Shown: positions 22,516 through 33,829 of the stretch, piece by piece
Layout: the number at the start of each line of letters is the position of its first letter
Numbering within the stretch: the first letter of the stretch is position 1
Source of the DNA: Silene latifolia
Lineage: Eukaryota > Streptophyta > Magnoliopsida > Caryophyllales > Caryophyllaceae
DNA length: 64,000 nt
Assembly (NCBI RefSeq): GCF_048544455.1
Contig: NC_133538.1
Span: 450,443,311-450,507,310, forward strand
Direction: 5' to 3'
Notes under the pieces: generated by a model
What the model saw: only the letters and a program-made list of their open reading frames with translations
What the model was told of the DNA's origin: nothing
The model's database searches: none
Program-made: the position numbers and the translations under genes

Positions 22516-23484
22516 ATGCCGCCCAAGAGAAATGCTTTGTACGCGAGAGCTGAGGTTATGACTACGGATGACATCGTTAAGATGTTGGAACACCAGGACG
22601 CTCTTACAGAGACCCTGAAGAGAGTGAATGAGGACAAGGATAAGAGTAAGGAGAAGGAGGTTGATCATGCTAAAGTCAGCCTCTATATTGCGAGGTTTAA
22701 CCCGAAGGAGTACAAGGGAGTTGAGGAGCCTAACCATCTTGATAGTTGGCTGAGGGAGATGGAGAATATACTAGATTTAGTTCGCTGTCCTGATGAGATG
22801 AGAGTGGATCAGGCATTTTATCGAGGGAGGCGGTGGCAAGTGGTGGGATTCGGTGAAGGTGAGTGCTAAGGAATTGTATAACAACCAAGGGTTACCTGCT
22901 ATACCTTGGGAGGAGTTTCGTAGGGGTCTGTGAGGAAGGAGTTTGTGCTTGGAACATGTGAGGAGTAAGTTGAGGGAGGAGTTTGATAAGTTTAAGATGA
23001 CTGCTGAGATGTCTGTGGCTGAGTACTACAGGCAGTTCAATGAGAAATCTAGATATGCTGAGGACATGGGTTTGAGTTATGAGAATCTGGCTTTGAGATT
23101 TGAGAGCGGGCTAACCACGAAAATTATGGATAAGTTACCCGTGGGAGTCCTTACGATGTAAAGGAAGCGTATGAGAGGGCGGGAGAGAGCGAGAGACTAG
23201 TGGAGATGGCGCAGGAGAGGTCTGGTGGTGAGAAGAGGAAGTCGGAGAGCGAGGGTGGTGGCCAATCTAATTACAAGAAAGGCAACCACAATCGATCTAA
23301 GGGGTTTTCTTACGGATCGGGGTTTAGTCTTTGGGGCTTCCTTTGGGCGAGGCCGAGGGAGTGTGAGTAACAAATGGGAGTGACTGCTTTGGATGTGGTG
23401 GCGTAGGCCACAAGAGACATGAGTGCACGAGTGCACCGGATCTTTCCGGACACACGCACATGAGCTTCGCGAGCAACGGACCCG
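22516..23484 (+). pseudogene. Gag of D with CCHC zinc knuckle, frameshifted
   Basis: ATG at 22516 (M-P-P-K-R-N-A); an earlier in-frame ATG exists but the basic M-P-P-K-R start is the usual one in this lineage. Gag core motifs: A-R-F-N-P-K-E-Y-K-G near residue 58, L-D-S-W-L-R-E-M-E, then after a frameshift near 22835 W-E-E-F-R, and from 22955 K-L-R-E-E-F-D-K-F-K and Y-Y-R-Q-F-N-E-K-S. A zinc knuckle C-F-G-C-x4-H-x4-C is at 23385-23426. Four or more phase changes lie between them. Gag would form the particle and bind RNA. Confidence 0.85.
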
Positions 23485-24048
23485 GTGGATCATGGCCAAA
23501 CCGGGGAGGTCGAGCTACCGAGTGGAGGCAACCGCAACGGCGGTAATTCTTATCAGAAGACACCGATGAACAACAACAACAACAATCAAGGGTCGGGTGC
23601 TAAGCCGACCGCATCAGCCAGTACTGTCCAGGGAGGTGGGCAGAAGACCAGTGGCAAGTTATTCATGATGGACAAGAAGGCAGCTGAGGAAGATGCGCAT
23701 GTTATCACCGGTACATTCGTTGTTAATGGTATTCCTACGTTTGTTTTGTTTGATTCGGGGGCTTCTCAGTCGTTTGTGTCTTCGAGTCATGTAAAACAGT
23801 TGGGTTTGAGAGTTTATGAGTCCGTTAATGAGCAAGTTTTCATACCTTCGGGTGAGTCTGTACCATGTGGGAGGTTGTTTAGAGATGTATCTTTGATAGT
23901 TGGGCAAGTTGATTTCCCTGTAGACTTGCTAGAGTTTCCTTTTAACGGTTTTGAGATGATAGTTGGGATGGATTGGTTAGGAAAGTATAAAGCTAAGATA
24001 GATCATGTCATCAAAAGAGAGTGTCCCTTAGAGGTCCAAAGGGTGTAA
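23485..24048 (+). pseudogene. Aspartic protease of D
   Basis: An open frame covering the retropepsin: lead-in G-T-F-V-V-N-G-I, active site F-D-S-G-A-S-Q-S-F-V near 23750, then P-C-G-R-L-F and the I-V-G-M-D-W-L box near 23970, with D-F-P-V-D in between. Intact over its length; the glycine/asparagine-rich start belongs to the gag-protease linker. It would cut the polyprotein into its units. Confidence 0.88.
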
Positions 24049-24270
24049 GTGTGTCTTATCGTGGGTTTCTAGTCAAACCCAAAGTTAAGTTGATTGCAAT
24101 TTGTCACCTTGAAGTCTTATCGAGGAAGGATGTCCTTTGATCTTATGCCATGTGAGAGATGACCGGATAGAGAGTCCGACGGTTGATGAGATACCAGTGG
24201 TGGGAGAGTTTGCTTGACGTTTTCTGATGAGATTCCGGGGTTACCACCGAGGAGAGAGATAGATTTCACA

Positions 24271-24960
24271 GTTGAGTTGAAGCCGGGGACGGGGCCAATC
24301 TCTAAGGCACCGCACCGTATGGGTCCTAAGGAGATGGAGGAGCTTAGGAAGCGGTTGGATGATCGATAGAGAAGGGATACATTAGACCAAGTGTATCGCC
24401 GTGGGGAGCACCAGTTCTATTTGTGAAGAAGAAAGATGGAACTTTGAGGTTATGCATAGATTACAGAGAGTTGAACCGAGTGACGATAAAGAATAAGTAT
24501 CCTTTGCCAAGGATAGATGATCTGTTTGATCAGTTGAGTGGTGCAACAGTCTTTTCTAAGATTGATTTGAGGTCGGGGTACCATCAGGTGAAGATTAGAG
24601 ATGTGGACATACCGAAGAAAACACTTTCACGTCGAGGTATGGCCATTATGAGTATGTGGTGATGCCATTTGGGTTGTCTAATGCGCCGGCAGTGTTTATG
24701 GATTTGATGAATAGGATCTTTAGACAGTTCTTGGACCAGTTTGTAGTGGTGTTTATTGATGATATCTTAGTCTATTCTAAGACTAAGGAGGAGCATGAGG
24801 AGCATTTGAGGATCGTGTTGCGGACATTGAGGGAGCATGAGTTGTATGCTAAAAGTTTGTCCAAGTGTGAGTTCGTTAGAGAAAGTGGCTTTTAAGGGGC
24901 ATGTGATATCTAAAGATGAGGTAGTCAGAGATCCGTGAAGATTGAGGCAAAGACAAAATG
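24271..24960 (+). pseudogene. Reverse transcriptase of D, frameshifted
   Basis: Order of motifs: K-P-G-T-G-P-I-S near 24280, [18 protein letters not shown] at 24423-24476, I-D-L-R-S-G-Y-H-Q near 24565, P-F-G-L-S-N-A-P near 24665, catalytic F-I-D-D-I-L-V-Y-S at about 24752-24780. Frameshifts near 24365, 24615-24655 and 24890. A 'T-R-Y-G-H-Y-E' segment around 24635 is present in a shifted frame, so the lesions are single-base and few residues are lost. Confidence 0.88.
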
Positions 24961-25560
24961 GGAGGCACCAAAGAATGTTCTTTGAGGTTAGGAGTTTCTT
25001 GGGTTTAGCTGGATACTACAGACGGTTCGTGAAAGATTTCTCCAAGATAGCTAGACCGATGACAAATACTGATGAGGAAAGAGAACAGGTTTCGTTGGGA
25101 TGAGAGTTGTGAGACGGCATTCCAAACATTAAAGGAGCGTCGACCACGCTCCTGTCTTAGCATTGCCTGAAGGGAGCGAGAATTTTGAGGTTTATATCGA
25201 TGCTTCGAAGAATGGGCTAGGTTGTGTGTTGATGCAGAATGGTAAAGTGATTGCCTATGCTTCTAGGCAGTTGAAGCCCTATGAGGAGAATTACCCTACT
25301 CATGATCTGGAGTTGGGTGCGGTGGTGTTTGCTCTCAAGATTTGGAGACATTACCTTTATGGGGCGACCTTTAAGGTATTTTTCGATCACAAGAGTCTCA
25401 AGTACATCTTCACTCAAAAGGAGTTGAACATGAGACAGAGGAGGTGGATGGAGTTGATTGGCGATTATGACATGGAAATCATCTACCATGAAGGGAAGGC
25501 CAATGTTGTTGCTGATGCTTTGAGTAGGAAGAGTGTACATTCCTTGTGTACAGCTCTATC
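24961..25560 (+). pseudogene. RNase H of D
   Basis: The connection R-S-F-L-G-L-A-G-Y-Y-R-R-F at 24990-25030 is followed by frameshifts to 25163. From there RNase H is open: Y-I-D-A-S at 25193, S-R-Q-L-K, D-L-E-L near 25305 (second acidic residue), F-F-D-H-K-S-L and A-D-A-L-S-R-K near 25515. Removes RNA after first-strand synthesis. Confidence 0.88.
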
Positions 25561-26680
25561 TTTGATGAGATTGAGGGATGAGGTAGCGAGCTTAAGGATT
25601 CATATGATGCGGAAAGGAGATGCCATGGGTGATATGACAGTACATATGGAGTTTTATGATGACATTCGAGGTAAACAGGCTTTGGATCCTAAGATAGTTG
25701 AGTGGAGAGCGGGAGTAGAGAAAGGGACAGTGTCCCGGTTTTCTATTCATACAGATGGTAGTTTGAGGTTTGATGGTAGGTGGTGTGTTCCTAATGATGA
25801 GGAGTTGAAAAAGACAATCATGACAGAGGCGCATTGCACACCATATTCAGTTCATCCGGGTGGAGACAAGTTATACAAAGATTTGAAGAAAACGTTTTGG
25901 TGGCACTGGGATGAAGAAAGAGACAATGAGTTTGTGTCCGTTGTTTGACATGCCAGAGAGTTAAAGGAGAACAAAGAAGACCACAAGGTAAGATTCAGTC
26001 TTTAGAGGTGCCTGAGTGGAAGTGGGAATCCATTTCCATGGATTTTATTGTGGGTTTGCCAAGGAGTCAGCAAGGTAACAATATGATTTGGGTGATAGTG
26101 GATCGCTTGACCAAGTCAGCTCACTTTGTTCCAATGAAAGATACATGGACTAAGGCACAATTGGCTATGGCCTATCGAAAGAACGTGCTTAAGTTGCATG
26201 GAGTCCCTAAGGACATAGTGTCCGACAGAGATGCGAGGTTTATATCGAGGTTTTGGAAGGAGTTGCGGGAATCGTTGGGAACGACTTTGAAGATGAGTAC
26301 GACATTTCATCCTGCGACGGATGGGCAGACGAGAGAACAATCAAGACTCTTGAGGATATGTTGCGAGCTTGTGTGATGGATTTTGGTGGTAGGCTGGGAG
26401 CGAGAGGTTGGACTTGATAGAGTTTTCTTACAATAACGACTATCACACCGGTATTGGTATGGCACCGTTTGAGGCTTTGTATGGGAGGAGATGTAGGAGT
26501 CCAATCTGTTGGGACGATAGTCTTTGGCGATGGTTTTAGGACCAGAGATGGTGCATGAGATGGTTGAGCAGTTAAGATGATCGGGGAAAGGATAAGAGCA
26601 CTCAGGGATCGACAAAAGAGTTATGCGGATCTACATCGCGGGATATAGAGTTTCGGGTTGGGGATAAGGTTCTTACGAAA
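25561..26680 (+). pseudogene. Integrase core of D, frameshifted
   Basis: Zinc-binding region: [11 protein letters not shown] near 25830-25860, and C-L-x-C-Q-like at 25938-25955 across a frameshift. Catalytic core from 26030: S-M-D-F-I-V-G-L-P with the first Asp, then S-D-R-D-A-R-F near 26225 with the second. A frameshift at about 26325-26335 falls just before the expected catalytic Glu (Q-T-E-R changed to Q-T-R-E). The C-terminal part up to 26680 is broken in several places (for example near 26540 and 26635). Confidence 0.85.
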
Positions 26681-27100
26681 GTGTCTCCTATGCGCAGAGT
26701 TATGAGATTTGGGAAGAAAGGCAAGCTAAGTCAGAAGTTTATAGGGCCGTATGAGATCTTAGAGCGAGTTGGAGAGGTTGCTTATCGTTTGGCTTTACCG
26801 GCTGCTTTGGAGAGAGTGCATAATGTGTTTCATGTATCGCAGCTGCGGAAGTATGTGAGTGACCCGTCACATGTGTTAGAGGCAGAGAGCTTGGAGATAG
26901 ATGAGTCTTTATCATATCTTGAGGTACCTAAGCAGATCCTAGACCGAAAAGTTAGAAAGACTAGGAGTGGTGAGACAGTTTTGCTTAAGATCCTGTGGTC
27001 TAACCACGAGACCGAGGAAGCTACATGGGAGGCCGAGGACATCATGAAAGAGCGTTACCCTTTCCTTTTTGATCAGGTATGTATGGTTACGGGGACGTAA
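26681..27100 (+). pseudogene. Integrase C-terminus with chromodomain of D
   Basis: An open frame of 139 codons. Residues 12-60 are the usual GPY/F module (K-F-I-G-P-Y-E-I-L, then H-N-V-F-H-V-S-Q-L). Residues 82-130 are a chromodomain: I-L-D-R-K-V-R-K-T-R, V-L-L-K-I-L-W, A-T-W-E-A-E-D-I-M. The aromatic cage is only partly present, as in the plant Tekay group. Such a domain is thought to direct insertion into heterochromatin, in line with this nest. Confidence 0.9.
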
Positions 27101-27300
27101 CCTTGTTTCTTTTAGGGGGGTAGGAGATGATCGCGAGAGTTTTTAAGGGTTTTATACACCTTTTGTATGTTGTGTCGGGATGTTTGTCTTGGGTTTGTAT
27201 CATGTTTTGGTTGGCTTTTGAGTCGGGAAGGTTGAGGGAGTACCTTTGTTTTTGTAGTGGTTTGAACTTCGGGGACGAAGTTCTTTTAAGGAGGGAAGAC
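27101..27300 (+). other. 3' untranslated stretch and polypurine tract of D
   Basis: Contains GGGGACGAAGTTC near 27272 and ends in AAGGAGGGAAGAC at 27288-27300, next to the 3' LTR. F shows the same pair of motifs in reverse at 47738-47775. Confidence 0.8.
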
Positions 27301-28629
27301 TGTAATACTCCGTATTTATAGTCTTGGGGGTACTCTATCGAGTAGCCCTTACTCTGTCAGTAAGGGCAAGTTGCGCGAGATAAATAGTTTCTGACTGTTG
27401 GGCACTCGATCGAGTAGCTGGGGCACTCGATCGAGTAGGGGGGTACTCGATCGAGTACCTTGGGTACTCGATCGAGTGTCCGGTTTATCGGGGGAGTTTT
27501 CTCGGGTTTTGTTAATTACGCGATTAAGGTATATAAACATATTCGGCATTGTTCTAAATCACTTTTTACAAAACCTAAAACCTGTTTAAGAGAGAAAGCA
27601 ATTTGTCTTCTTCCTAATCGCGTTCTTGACAATTCCGGAGTTCGACGGTCGGTTTGCATCGTAGTTCGTGTCGTTGGATTCCTTGCGTCGAGGGTAAGCT
27701 TTTAATGTAATTTATATAATGTTTTGTTAAGATTAGTGAAACCCTAATTTAGGATTTGGGGGTTTTTATGAATAGTAATTGAATAGTAGTATCTATGTGT
27801 TGTATGGTAGGAGGAGAGTTCATAGAAGAGGCGTTTTGAGACAAACGTAGATACCGTCTGCGTGTTGTGCTTTCCAGGTAGGATTTCCTACTCAGTATTA
27901 GTCCCATAATGGGATATTGGTGATGTGCTGTAATTAGTTGTTTGATATGATGATTGTGATTGTAATTGTGATTGTGGTTGTGGTTGTTGATGGTTCTCGA
28001 GATGCGTTCTCGGGTGAGTGGGGTCACTTGCGGGAGTGATCTCACGCCCTAGTTTCGCCTTATATGGAACCCGCCACAGAAGGGATGTGCACATTAATGA
28101 GCGGGGTTATCGCTCGTACGATGAGCGGGGCTTAGGTGGGAACGGCCAGTGCGGTCCCCCACGCGGGGCTGGTCCAAAGGACGATCGGTGATTGAGACGG
28201 TTGGTTGGATGTGTGTGTGTGTGGCGGTTCAGTTTGTCTGTTTGTCTTGTTGTTGTTATCTATATTGATTGTGTGATTAGTACGACCCGGTGTTGTTTTG
28301 TAAACTGCGGTGATCCATTCGGGGATGGTGAGCGATATTGAGCAGGTATAGAGATGATCTTGGGATAGGCTGGATGGCCACGACATGACGATAGAGTCTT
28401 CCGCAACAGTAGTTTAGTTTTATTTATATTTCGATTGAGAAACAGTTAGTTTGGAATAATGTATTGTACTTTCAGTTTGGTTTCAAGGATTGTATTCATT
28501 CATTAAACTATTATAATAAATGTTGTTTCCGTTTTCTCTATTTGATTATCATACCTCGGGCGACCGAGATGGTGATGTCTTCATACCTGAGTGGTCCTGG
28601 TAAGGCGCTCGGAGTATGGGGGTGTTACA
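27301..28629 (+). repeat. 3' LTR of D
   Basis: 1329 bp, TGTAATACTCC to GGGTGTTACA. It differs from the 5' copy mainly by short indels and small block changes (for example near 27843, 28062, 28146, 28404), not by scattered substitutions. Confidence 0.94.
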
Positions 28630-30780
28630 TACTAAGCCTAGAAGGATACCAATAAATCACCTCCAAGTTTTGTCAAGCTAGGGTACCGTTGTCCTCAATC
28701 GTTAAATGGTTTTGTCAAGAGTAGACTCCCTATGGTGTTAGAAACACTGGAGGATCGCGGAATTCCCCCTCTTGCCTAGAAAAGAAGAAGGGTCGTCCCC
28801 TCTCTACCATGCACAAAAATGGATACGATGGATAAAGGGATCAATAGATATTTGAGTTTCATTTGGGAGTTTGCTTTTCTTTTTGTTTTTCCCCCCAATT
28901 TCTTGTGGCATATAACATTGGAGAACACTTTCTTTTGCCATTTCTTTTGATTTTTGGCTTTTCAACACTTGATAACTTTTCAACTTTTCTTTGCATTTCT
29001 TTTTGAACATTTTCAAAGTCACCCCATATATAGTGAGGGTGCCTTATATTTGAAGCTTTAGGAGTCTATTTTTGCTCCTCTTTTCATTTGATGCATTTTG
29101 CAAACTTTCTTTCACTTTTCATTTCTTTGAACTCAAATCAATTTCTTTTTATGCCCATTCCCTTTGATGACAAAAATGTGGTAGAACATGGATGATGGAT
29201 GCATGGTTTCAAGGGTCACCTTGGAATAAACGGTAGCCAAGGAGTTATCACACCACAAGGTACTCTTGACTAGGCCTTAATCCATGGGTCAAAGGATATT
29301 AGCATGACACATCCTAGGGTGTTTTACAAGTATTCTAACAAGCAAAGTCTTAAAGAAGAAAAAGCATCTACTAGGGCCTATATACACTTGTCAAGCTTCC
29401 CAAGTAGACGGTTTCGCAAAATTTTTCTAACATGCAAACTACATGCCATGATGCAACTAGCATATAAACATCCTAATGCGAATGATTCTACCAACTAATA
29501 TGCCATATAAACTAAATGAAAGTCCTAATTTCACATTGTTATACCGCATCAATCAAAATAAAACCACATAGTCATTAACATAAAGAGGAAAAAGGAGATT
29601 AGAAAGATCATGCCATGCGGTCTTCAATATCCTCATGTCTCGGATGTGGCGTAGTCATTCAATGTGAACAAGGATAGAACAAATACAATATATATAACAA
29701 TATATACAACTCTACACTACAAAGGAAATGAACTTGTTTTTGGATTTTCAAATTTTTCAAATATTTTTGATTTTTTCGAAACTTTTTGATTTTTTTGGGT
29801 TTTTGAATAAAAGTTAAGTTAGAATTCCCCATCCCCACACTAATATGGGCATTGTCCTCAATGACCAAAATGATGGGAAACTATGCAAACATGATGTATG
29901 AATTCTACACTAAATGCAAGCTACATTAATCTACACTACATGATGCATGGGTTTTTTGTTTATGACGGAGAGCGTAATTTAGATTACCTCCCGTTGAGTA
30001 TGCATGTACTTCCCCAATCCGAGATAGACATTATTTCTAATGTCCTAAAGTTGAAGGTAGTTCATGCACACAAGATGCAATGCATGGAACTAAATTGTCA
30101 TTTTGGATTTTCAAAAGTGGGAACAATGAAATAAGAACACCTCAATGGGGCCGAGGTGTTAGTCCTCTATGTTGCTAGGAGTCTCCAACTAAAGACAAAG
30201 TCAAATATTGTACAAGTTAACAAAACATAAACTTCTTTCATGAAAATTGAAAATAAAGAGAGGAGATGAGGAAACTTCACTTAAGCTTGAGATGGGTGCC
30301 TCATGCCCGCTCCATCTAGCTATGAAGAGATCCTCTAGAGATCGCCATCATCTCCCTCTAGATCAGTATCCCATATTTCCTTGGAGGCATCACTTGTATT
30401 CGGATCCATGAACTCATCCTCTTCGCTACTAAGCTCCACCGTGTTCCACCGCAAGATTTGTCGCTCCCTTCCTCTTGTTTCCCGTTTGCCCCTTCATTTG
30501 CCTTCTCCGAATTGGGGATGAGTATGTCCAATTGTGCCCAAGAGGGAAAGGCTCCCTCTTCACTAATCTTCCCCCTTTGAATCATATCGTGGTATTAAGG
30601 GTAGAGTGCATAATAATTGTCCGCGGTAGCTTCATATTGTCGGAAGTGCAAATCTTGTAAAATTCCCGTTACAAAGTCATCATAGGGAAGGATGAAGGGG
30701 TTGGGGTGGTTATACGGTTGATATGGAAAAGGGTATGGAGGCACTTTGATTTTCTCATCTTGTGGTTATTGCTCTTGTTG
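28630..30780. other. Long non-coding 3' tract of C
   Basis: Sequence between the env-like ORF and D, continuing beyond D at 20135-20390 to the 3' LTR. No frame above 80 codons deserves belief. It contains AT-rich runs with poly-T blocks (28860-29160, 29740-29800) and minus-strand AGTGTGGGGA at about 29833, a motif that recurs in Athila-like elements after the coding part (also near 32513 and, on plus, at 61610). Confidence 0.7.
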
Positions 30781-31875
30781 TTATTGTTGTTGTTGGGTAT
30801 TTGGAGGTGGTGGTGCTTGGGTTGGGTTTGGAGGGATGAGGTAGGATGGGATTGGTGATAAAGGTCCCCTTCTTGGTGAGATTCTTGGTAGTCCTGTCAT
30901 TGGTAGGTAGATTGGGTCACTTCCTTTTGTAATCCACTTGACCCTTTTATCAACCCCCTCAAGGGTTATCCAATGATGATGAATAAGAAGAAGGTCGTCA
31001 TTTATCCTTGTGTTTTCGGAAAGAGGAGCATACTCATTATTCTCATTGAATTTCGGATTGAAATGCTTTGCAATCTTTCTAATGAGCCCTCCATTTACAA
31101 TGTGTTTCATCTCATCATCATCACCGTTCCTAAACTTTGCCCATTTTTCGAGTAGCACAAGAGGAGCATTAAAGTGGTACCCACCCCTTCCTTGGATATT
31201 GAGATAAGACTCCATGAACACAAGGTCAAGTTTGTTCACTATTGCCGGGTCTCGGCGAGCAAGTAGAGTGCCGGAAAGGAACCGGTAAGTAATTCTCAAA
31301 ATAGGATTTTGAACGTGGAATGCTATACACTCCTTGATGTACATGAAATCTCGGCCGGTCATGGCCATCCATAGGGGTGCCACACTATATCTGTTCGGTT
31401 TTGATATCCGGGTAGGCGAGACATCGAGACCAAGCACATTAGCAAATTCCACTAGAGTCATCAATCTTGAAACACTCTCCAACCTAAATTCTATGCATAT
31501 CGTCTTATTCAAGGTTGTGATTTTCAAGAAGTTTAAAAATTCAAGCACAAGGGATCGGTAAGTTTGCTCGTGCATGTGGAAAAGGGTAGAGAGACCAAAC
31601 AACTCAAAAAGAGCTTCCATTTGGTGATAAATCCCAAGTTTCTTTAAAGTTCTATGACATATAAACTTAGTAGGGAGAATGTTCTTATGAAGAAGCCGGT
31701 GGAAAACGAGCCTTTGCACATCATTGACGAATTCAACATTTGAGAAGTCATCAAGCCTTGTAAGATCCACAATTTCCTCATGCTCCCTCCTTAAGGTGTT
31801 GATGTGGGAGGTAGAAGAGCTTCCTCTTACCCTTGGTCTTCTTCTATCCTTAAAGGAAGATCCCTTTGGTGCCAT
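30781..31875 (-). CDS. Athila-type env-like / ORF-1-family protein, intact
   Basis: An uninterrupted frame of 364 codons starting M-A-P-K-G-S-S-F-K and ending in a proline-rich and glutamine tail. Its basic N-terminus, the helical middle (F-H-V-Q-N-P-I-L-R, then Y-R-F-L-S-G-T-L-L-A-R-R) and its place after integrase match the extra ORF of Athila elements (Pfam family ATHILA, PF03078, by memory). I see no signal peptide and no clear membrane segment, so 'env-like' describes position, not function. While integrase in the same element is frameshifted, this ORF has no lesion. Its role in the life cycle is unknown. A motif cluster and a TATA-like box lie upstream. Confidence 0.75.
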   Translation of the reverse strand: MAPKGSSFKDRRRPRVRGSSSTSHINTLRREHEEIVDLTRLDDFSNVEFVNDVQRLVFHRLLHKNILPTKFICHRTLKKLGIYHQMEALFELFGLSTLFHMHEQTYRSLVLEFLNFLKITTLNKTICIEFRLESVSRLMTLVEFANVLGLDVSPTRISKPNRYSVAPLWMAMTGRDFMYIKECIAFHVQNPILRITYRFLSGTLLARRDPAIVNKLDLVFMESYLNIQGRGGYHFNAPLVLLEKWAKFRNGDDDEMKHIVNGGLIRKIAKHFNPKFNENNEYAPLSENTRINDDLLLIHHHWITLEGVDKRVKWITKGSDPIYLPMTGLPRISPRRGPLSPIPSYLIPPNPTQAPPPPNTQQQQ

Positions 31876-32032
31876 TCTTTGATTTGTTGAGCTGGAATTT
31901 TTGATTTGTTAAAGTATAAAGATGCTCTTTGTGGATTGAATGTTGCTTTTGAAACCCTAGAAATTTGGGGCTTTTTGATTTTGTGGAATGAAAGAGTGTT
32001 TGGGATATGCTTTGGAGTCATAAGGAGGTGGG

Positions 32033-32045
32033 TTTTTTATAATAC
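32033..32045 (-). promoter_or_regulatory. TATA-like box before the env-like ORF
   Basis: Minus strand GTATTATAAAAAA, about 105 bp past the motif cluster and about 160 bp before the ATG at 31875. The order cluster, TATA, transcript start repeats that of the LTR, which suggests a second, internal promoter. This is inference. Confidence 0.45.
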
Positions 32046-32148
32046 AAGTGGAAGGAAGGGTGATGTGTCACAAATTGTGTGGTGGGGTGTTTTAAAATTA
32101 GGAAAAATCGGGATTGAATAACGCAGGAAGACGAGAGGACTCGGGCAC

Positions 32149-32470
32149 AAGACGCTCGGATTCTGTCATTTTGGGACGAGCGGATTCCAGGGAAGACGCT
32201 CGGATTCCCTTACAGCTAATTTTTGCAAAAGTTTGACGCAACATAAGACGAGCGGACCGAGCATAAGACGAGCGTCTTTTCTGGAGCAGGACGAGCGTCT
32301 TTTCTCAAAGACGGGCGGATTCTATGACAAGAACCTTTCTTAAAATGTACTGGCAAAAAGACGAGCGGATTCGTCTTCAGGCGCTCGGATTGTAGCATGA
32401 CGAGCGGATTCTCAGAAATATGGTCGTCTTTGTCCAATCCGAGCGGATTCTCTCTCTGGACGCTCGGGTT
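32149..32470. repeat. GACGnGCGGATT-type motif cluster upstream of the env-like ORF
   Basis: About a dozen copies in 320 bp of GACGAGCGGATTC, GACGCTCGGATTC and GACGAGCGTC. Pairs of halves form short palindromes such as GACGAGCGTC-like and TCCGAGCGGA. The same motif family fills the U3 region of the C LTRs. The cluster lies between integrase and the env-like ORF, on the upstream side of both a TATA-like box and the ORF start. Confidence 0.88.
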
Positions 32471-32699
32471 CCTTGCTGCGGATTTCTTTTAATTTCCTTG
32501 ATTCCGATAAAAGCTTCCCCACACTTGAAAATTGGTTCCTTCCTTCATTCAAAATTCATTAGTGACCCTCCATCACTTACTCTCATGGAAAGAATTTATG
32601 TTTATGATAAAAGGAAATGCATCAAAATTATAAATACAAGTTAGAGGGTTAGTATATTTACAAGTGCTGGTTTAGGGAGGACTACACCAAACTCTCCCT

Positions 32700-33829
32700 T
32701 TGATGATTCTTTCAAGGATGAGGAGGCCCGAGGTAGGTGACCTCGACCTCTCCAATAAACGCTCCCTCATAGTATGGCTTCAATCTTTGACCATTGACCT
32801 TGAATTTGCTTCCATCTTCCGCCTTGATTTCAAAATTCTCCTATTTTCCAACTTCGGTGATCACATAGAGACCCATCCATCTAGAGTTCAACTTTTCCGG
32901 AAAGAGTCGATAGCGGGAGTTGAATAGAAGGACTTTATCCCCTTTGTGCAAGGCCTTTTGCTTAATTCTTTTGTCATGGAGAAATCTTGTCCTTTCCTTG
33001 TAGATCTTGGCATTCTCATAAGATTGTAGTCGGAATTCGTCCAACTTTTGAATTTGAATCATCCTCTTTTGACCACTTAATTTGAGATCAAGGTTAAGTG
33101 CTCGGATTGCCCAAAAAGTTTTGTACTCCAATTCGATTGGCAAGTGGCTTGTTTTTCCATAGACAAGCTTGTAAGGGGAGGCTCCTATGGGAGTCTTATA
33201 GACCGTCCTATAAGCCCAAAGAGCGTCATCAAGCTTTGTGCTCTAATCTTTTCGGGTCTTATTCTCCACTTTCTCAAGAATTTGCTTGATCTCTCTATTC
33301 GAAACTTCAACTTGACCGCTTGTTTGAGGATGATATCCCAAGCCGGTTCTATGTTGAACACCATACTTGGTCAAAAGAGATGCGAGTTTCTTTTCATGAA
33401 AATGCGTTCCTCCATCACTTATGATTGCTCTACGAACTCCAAATCTTGGGAAGATAATTTTCTTGAAGAGCTTAGTGACCGTTTTTGCATCATCGTTTGG
33501 AGCGGCAATTGCCTCCTCCCACTTTGAGAGTAATCTACGTCCACAAGGATATACTTATTCCCATTGGATGTCACAAACGGACCTTGGTAGTCGATTCCCG
33601 AAACATCGAAGATCTCCACCTCTAGTATGCCCCTTTGTGGCATTTCATTCCTCCAAGAGATATTCCCCGTTCTTTAACAAGCATCACAATGAATGATGAA
33701 TTCCCTTGTGTCTTGGAGCATTGTAGGCCAATAGAAGCCCGATTGAAGAATTTTTGCAATGGTTCTCCTTGCTCCATGGTGCCCACCGTAGGGTGATGAG
33801 TGAAATCCTTCCAAGATTCCTTGGACTTC
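32700..33829 (-). pseudogene. C integrase, frameshifted
   Basis: Continues after RNase H in shifting frames. The zinc-binding region is near 33650-33820 (H-H near 33790, the C-x2-C part blurred). The catalytic core starts near 33625 with [13 protein letters not shown], carrying the first Asp. A further frameshift near 33530 is followed by sequence whose plus-strand shadow matches the rest of the core. The C-terminal region at 32841-33143 is open (P-I-E-L-E-Y-K, then K-G-D-K-V-L-L-F-N-S-R and L-N-S-R-W-M-G). At least three phase changes make it inactive. No chromodomain is seen, as expected for Athila. Confidence 0.8.

Larger units (their letters stand above)
20391..28629 (+). mobile_element. 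Element D: Tekay/Del-like chromovirus inside C
   Basis: LTRs at 20391-21714 and 27301-28629, initiator-Met PBS, gag, protease, RT, RNase H, integrase and a C-terminal chromodomain, polypurine tract: the full set in the Ty3/gypsy order. The LTRs are nearly identical, so it is the youngest retroelement here, yet the coding region has many small frameshifts. The 5' LTR lacks its first six bases and no TSD is visible. About 8.24 kb. Confidence 0.93.
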
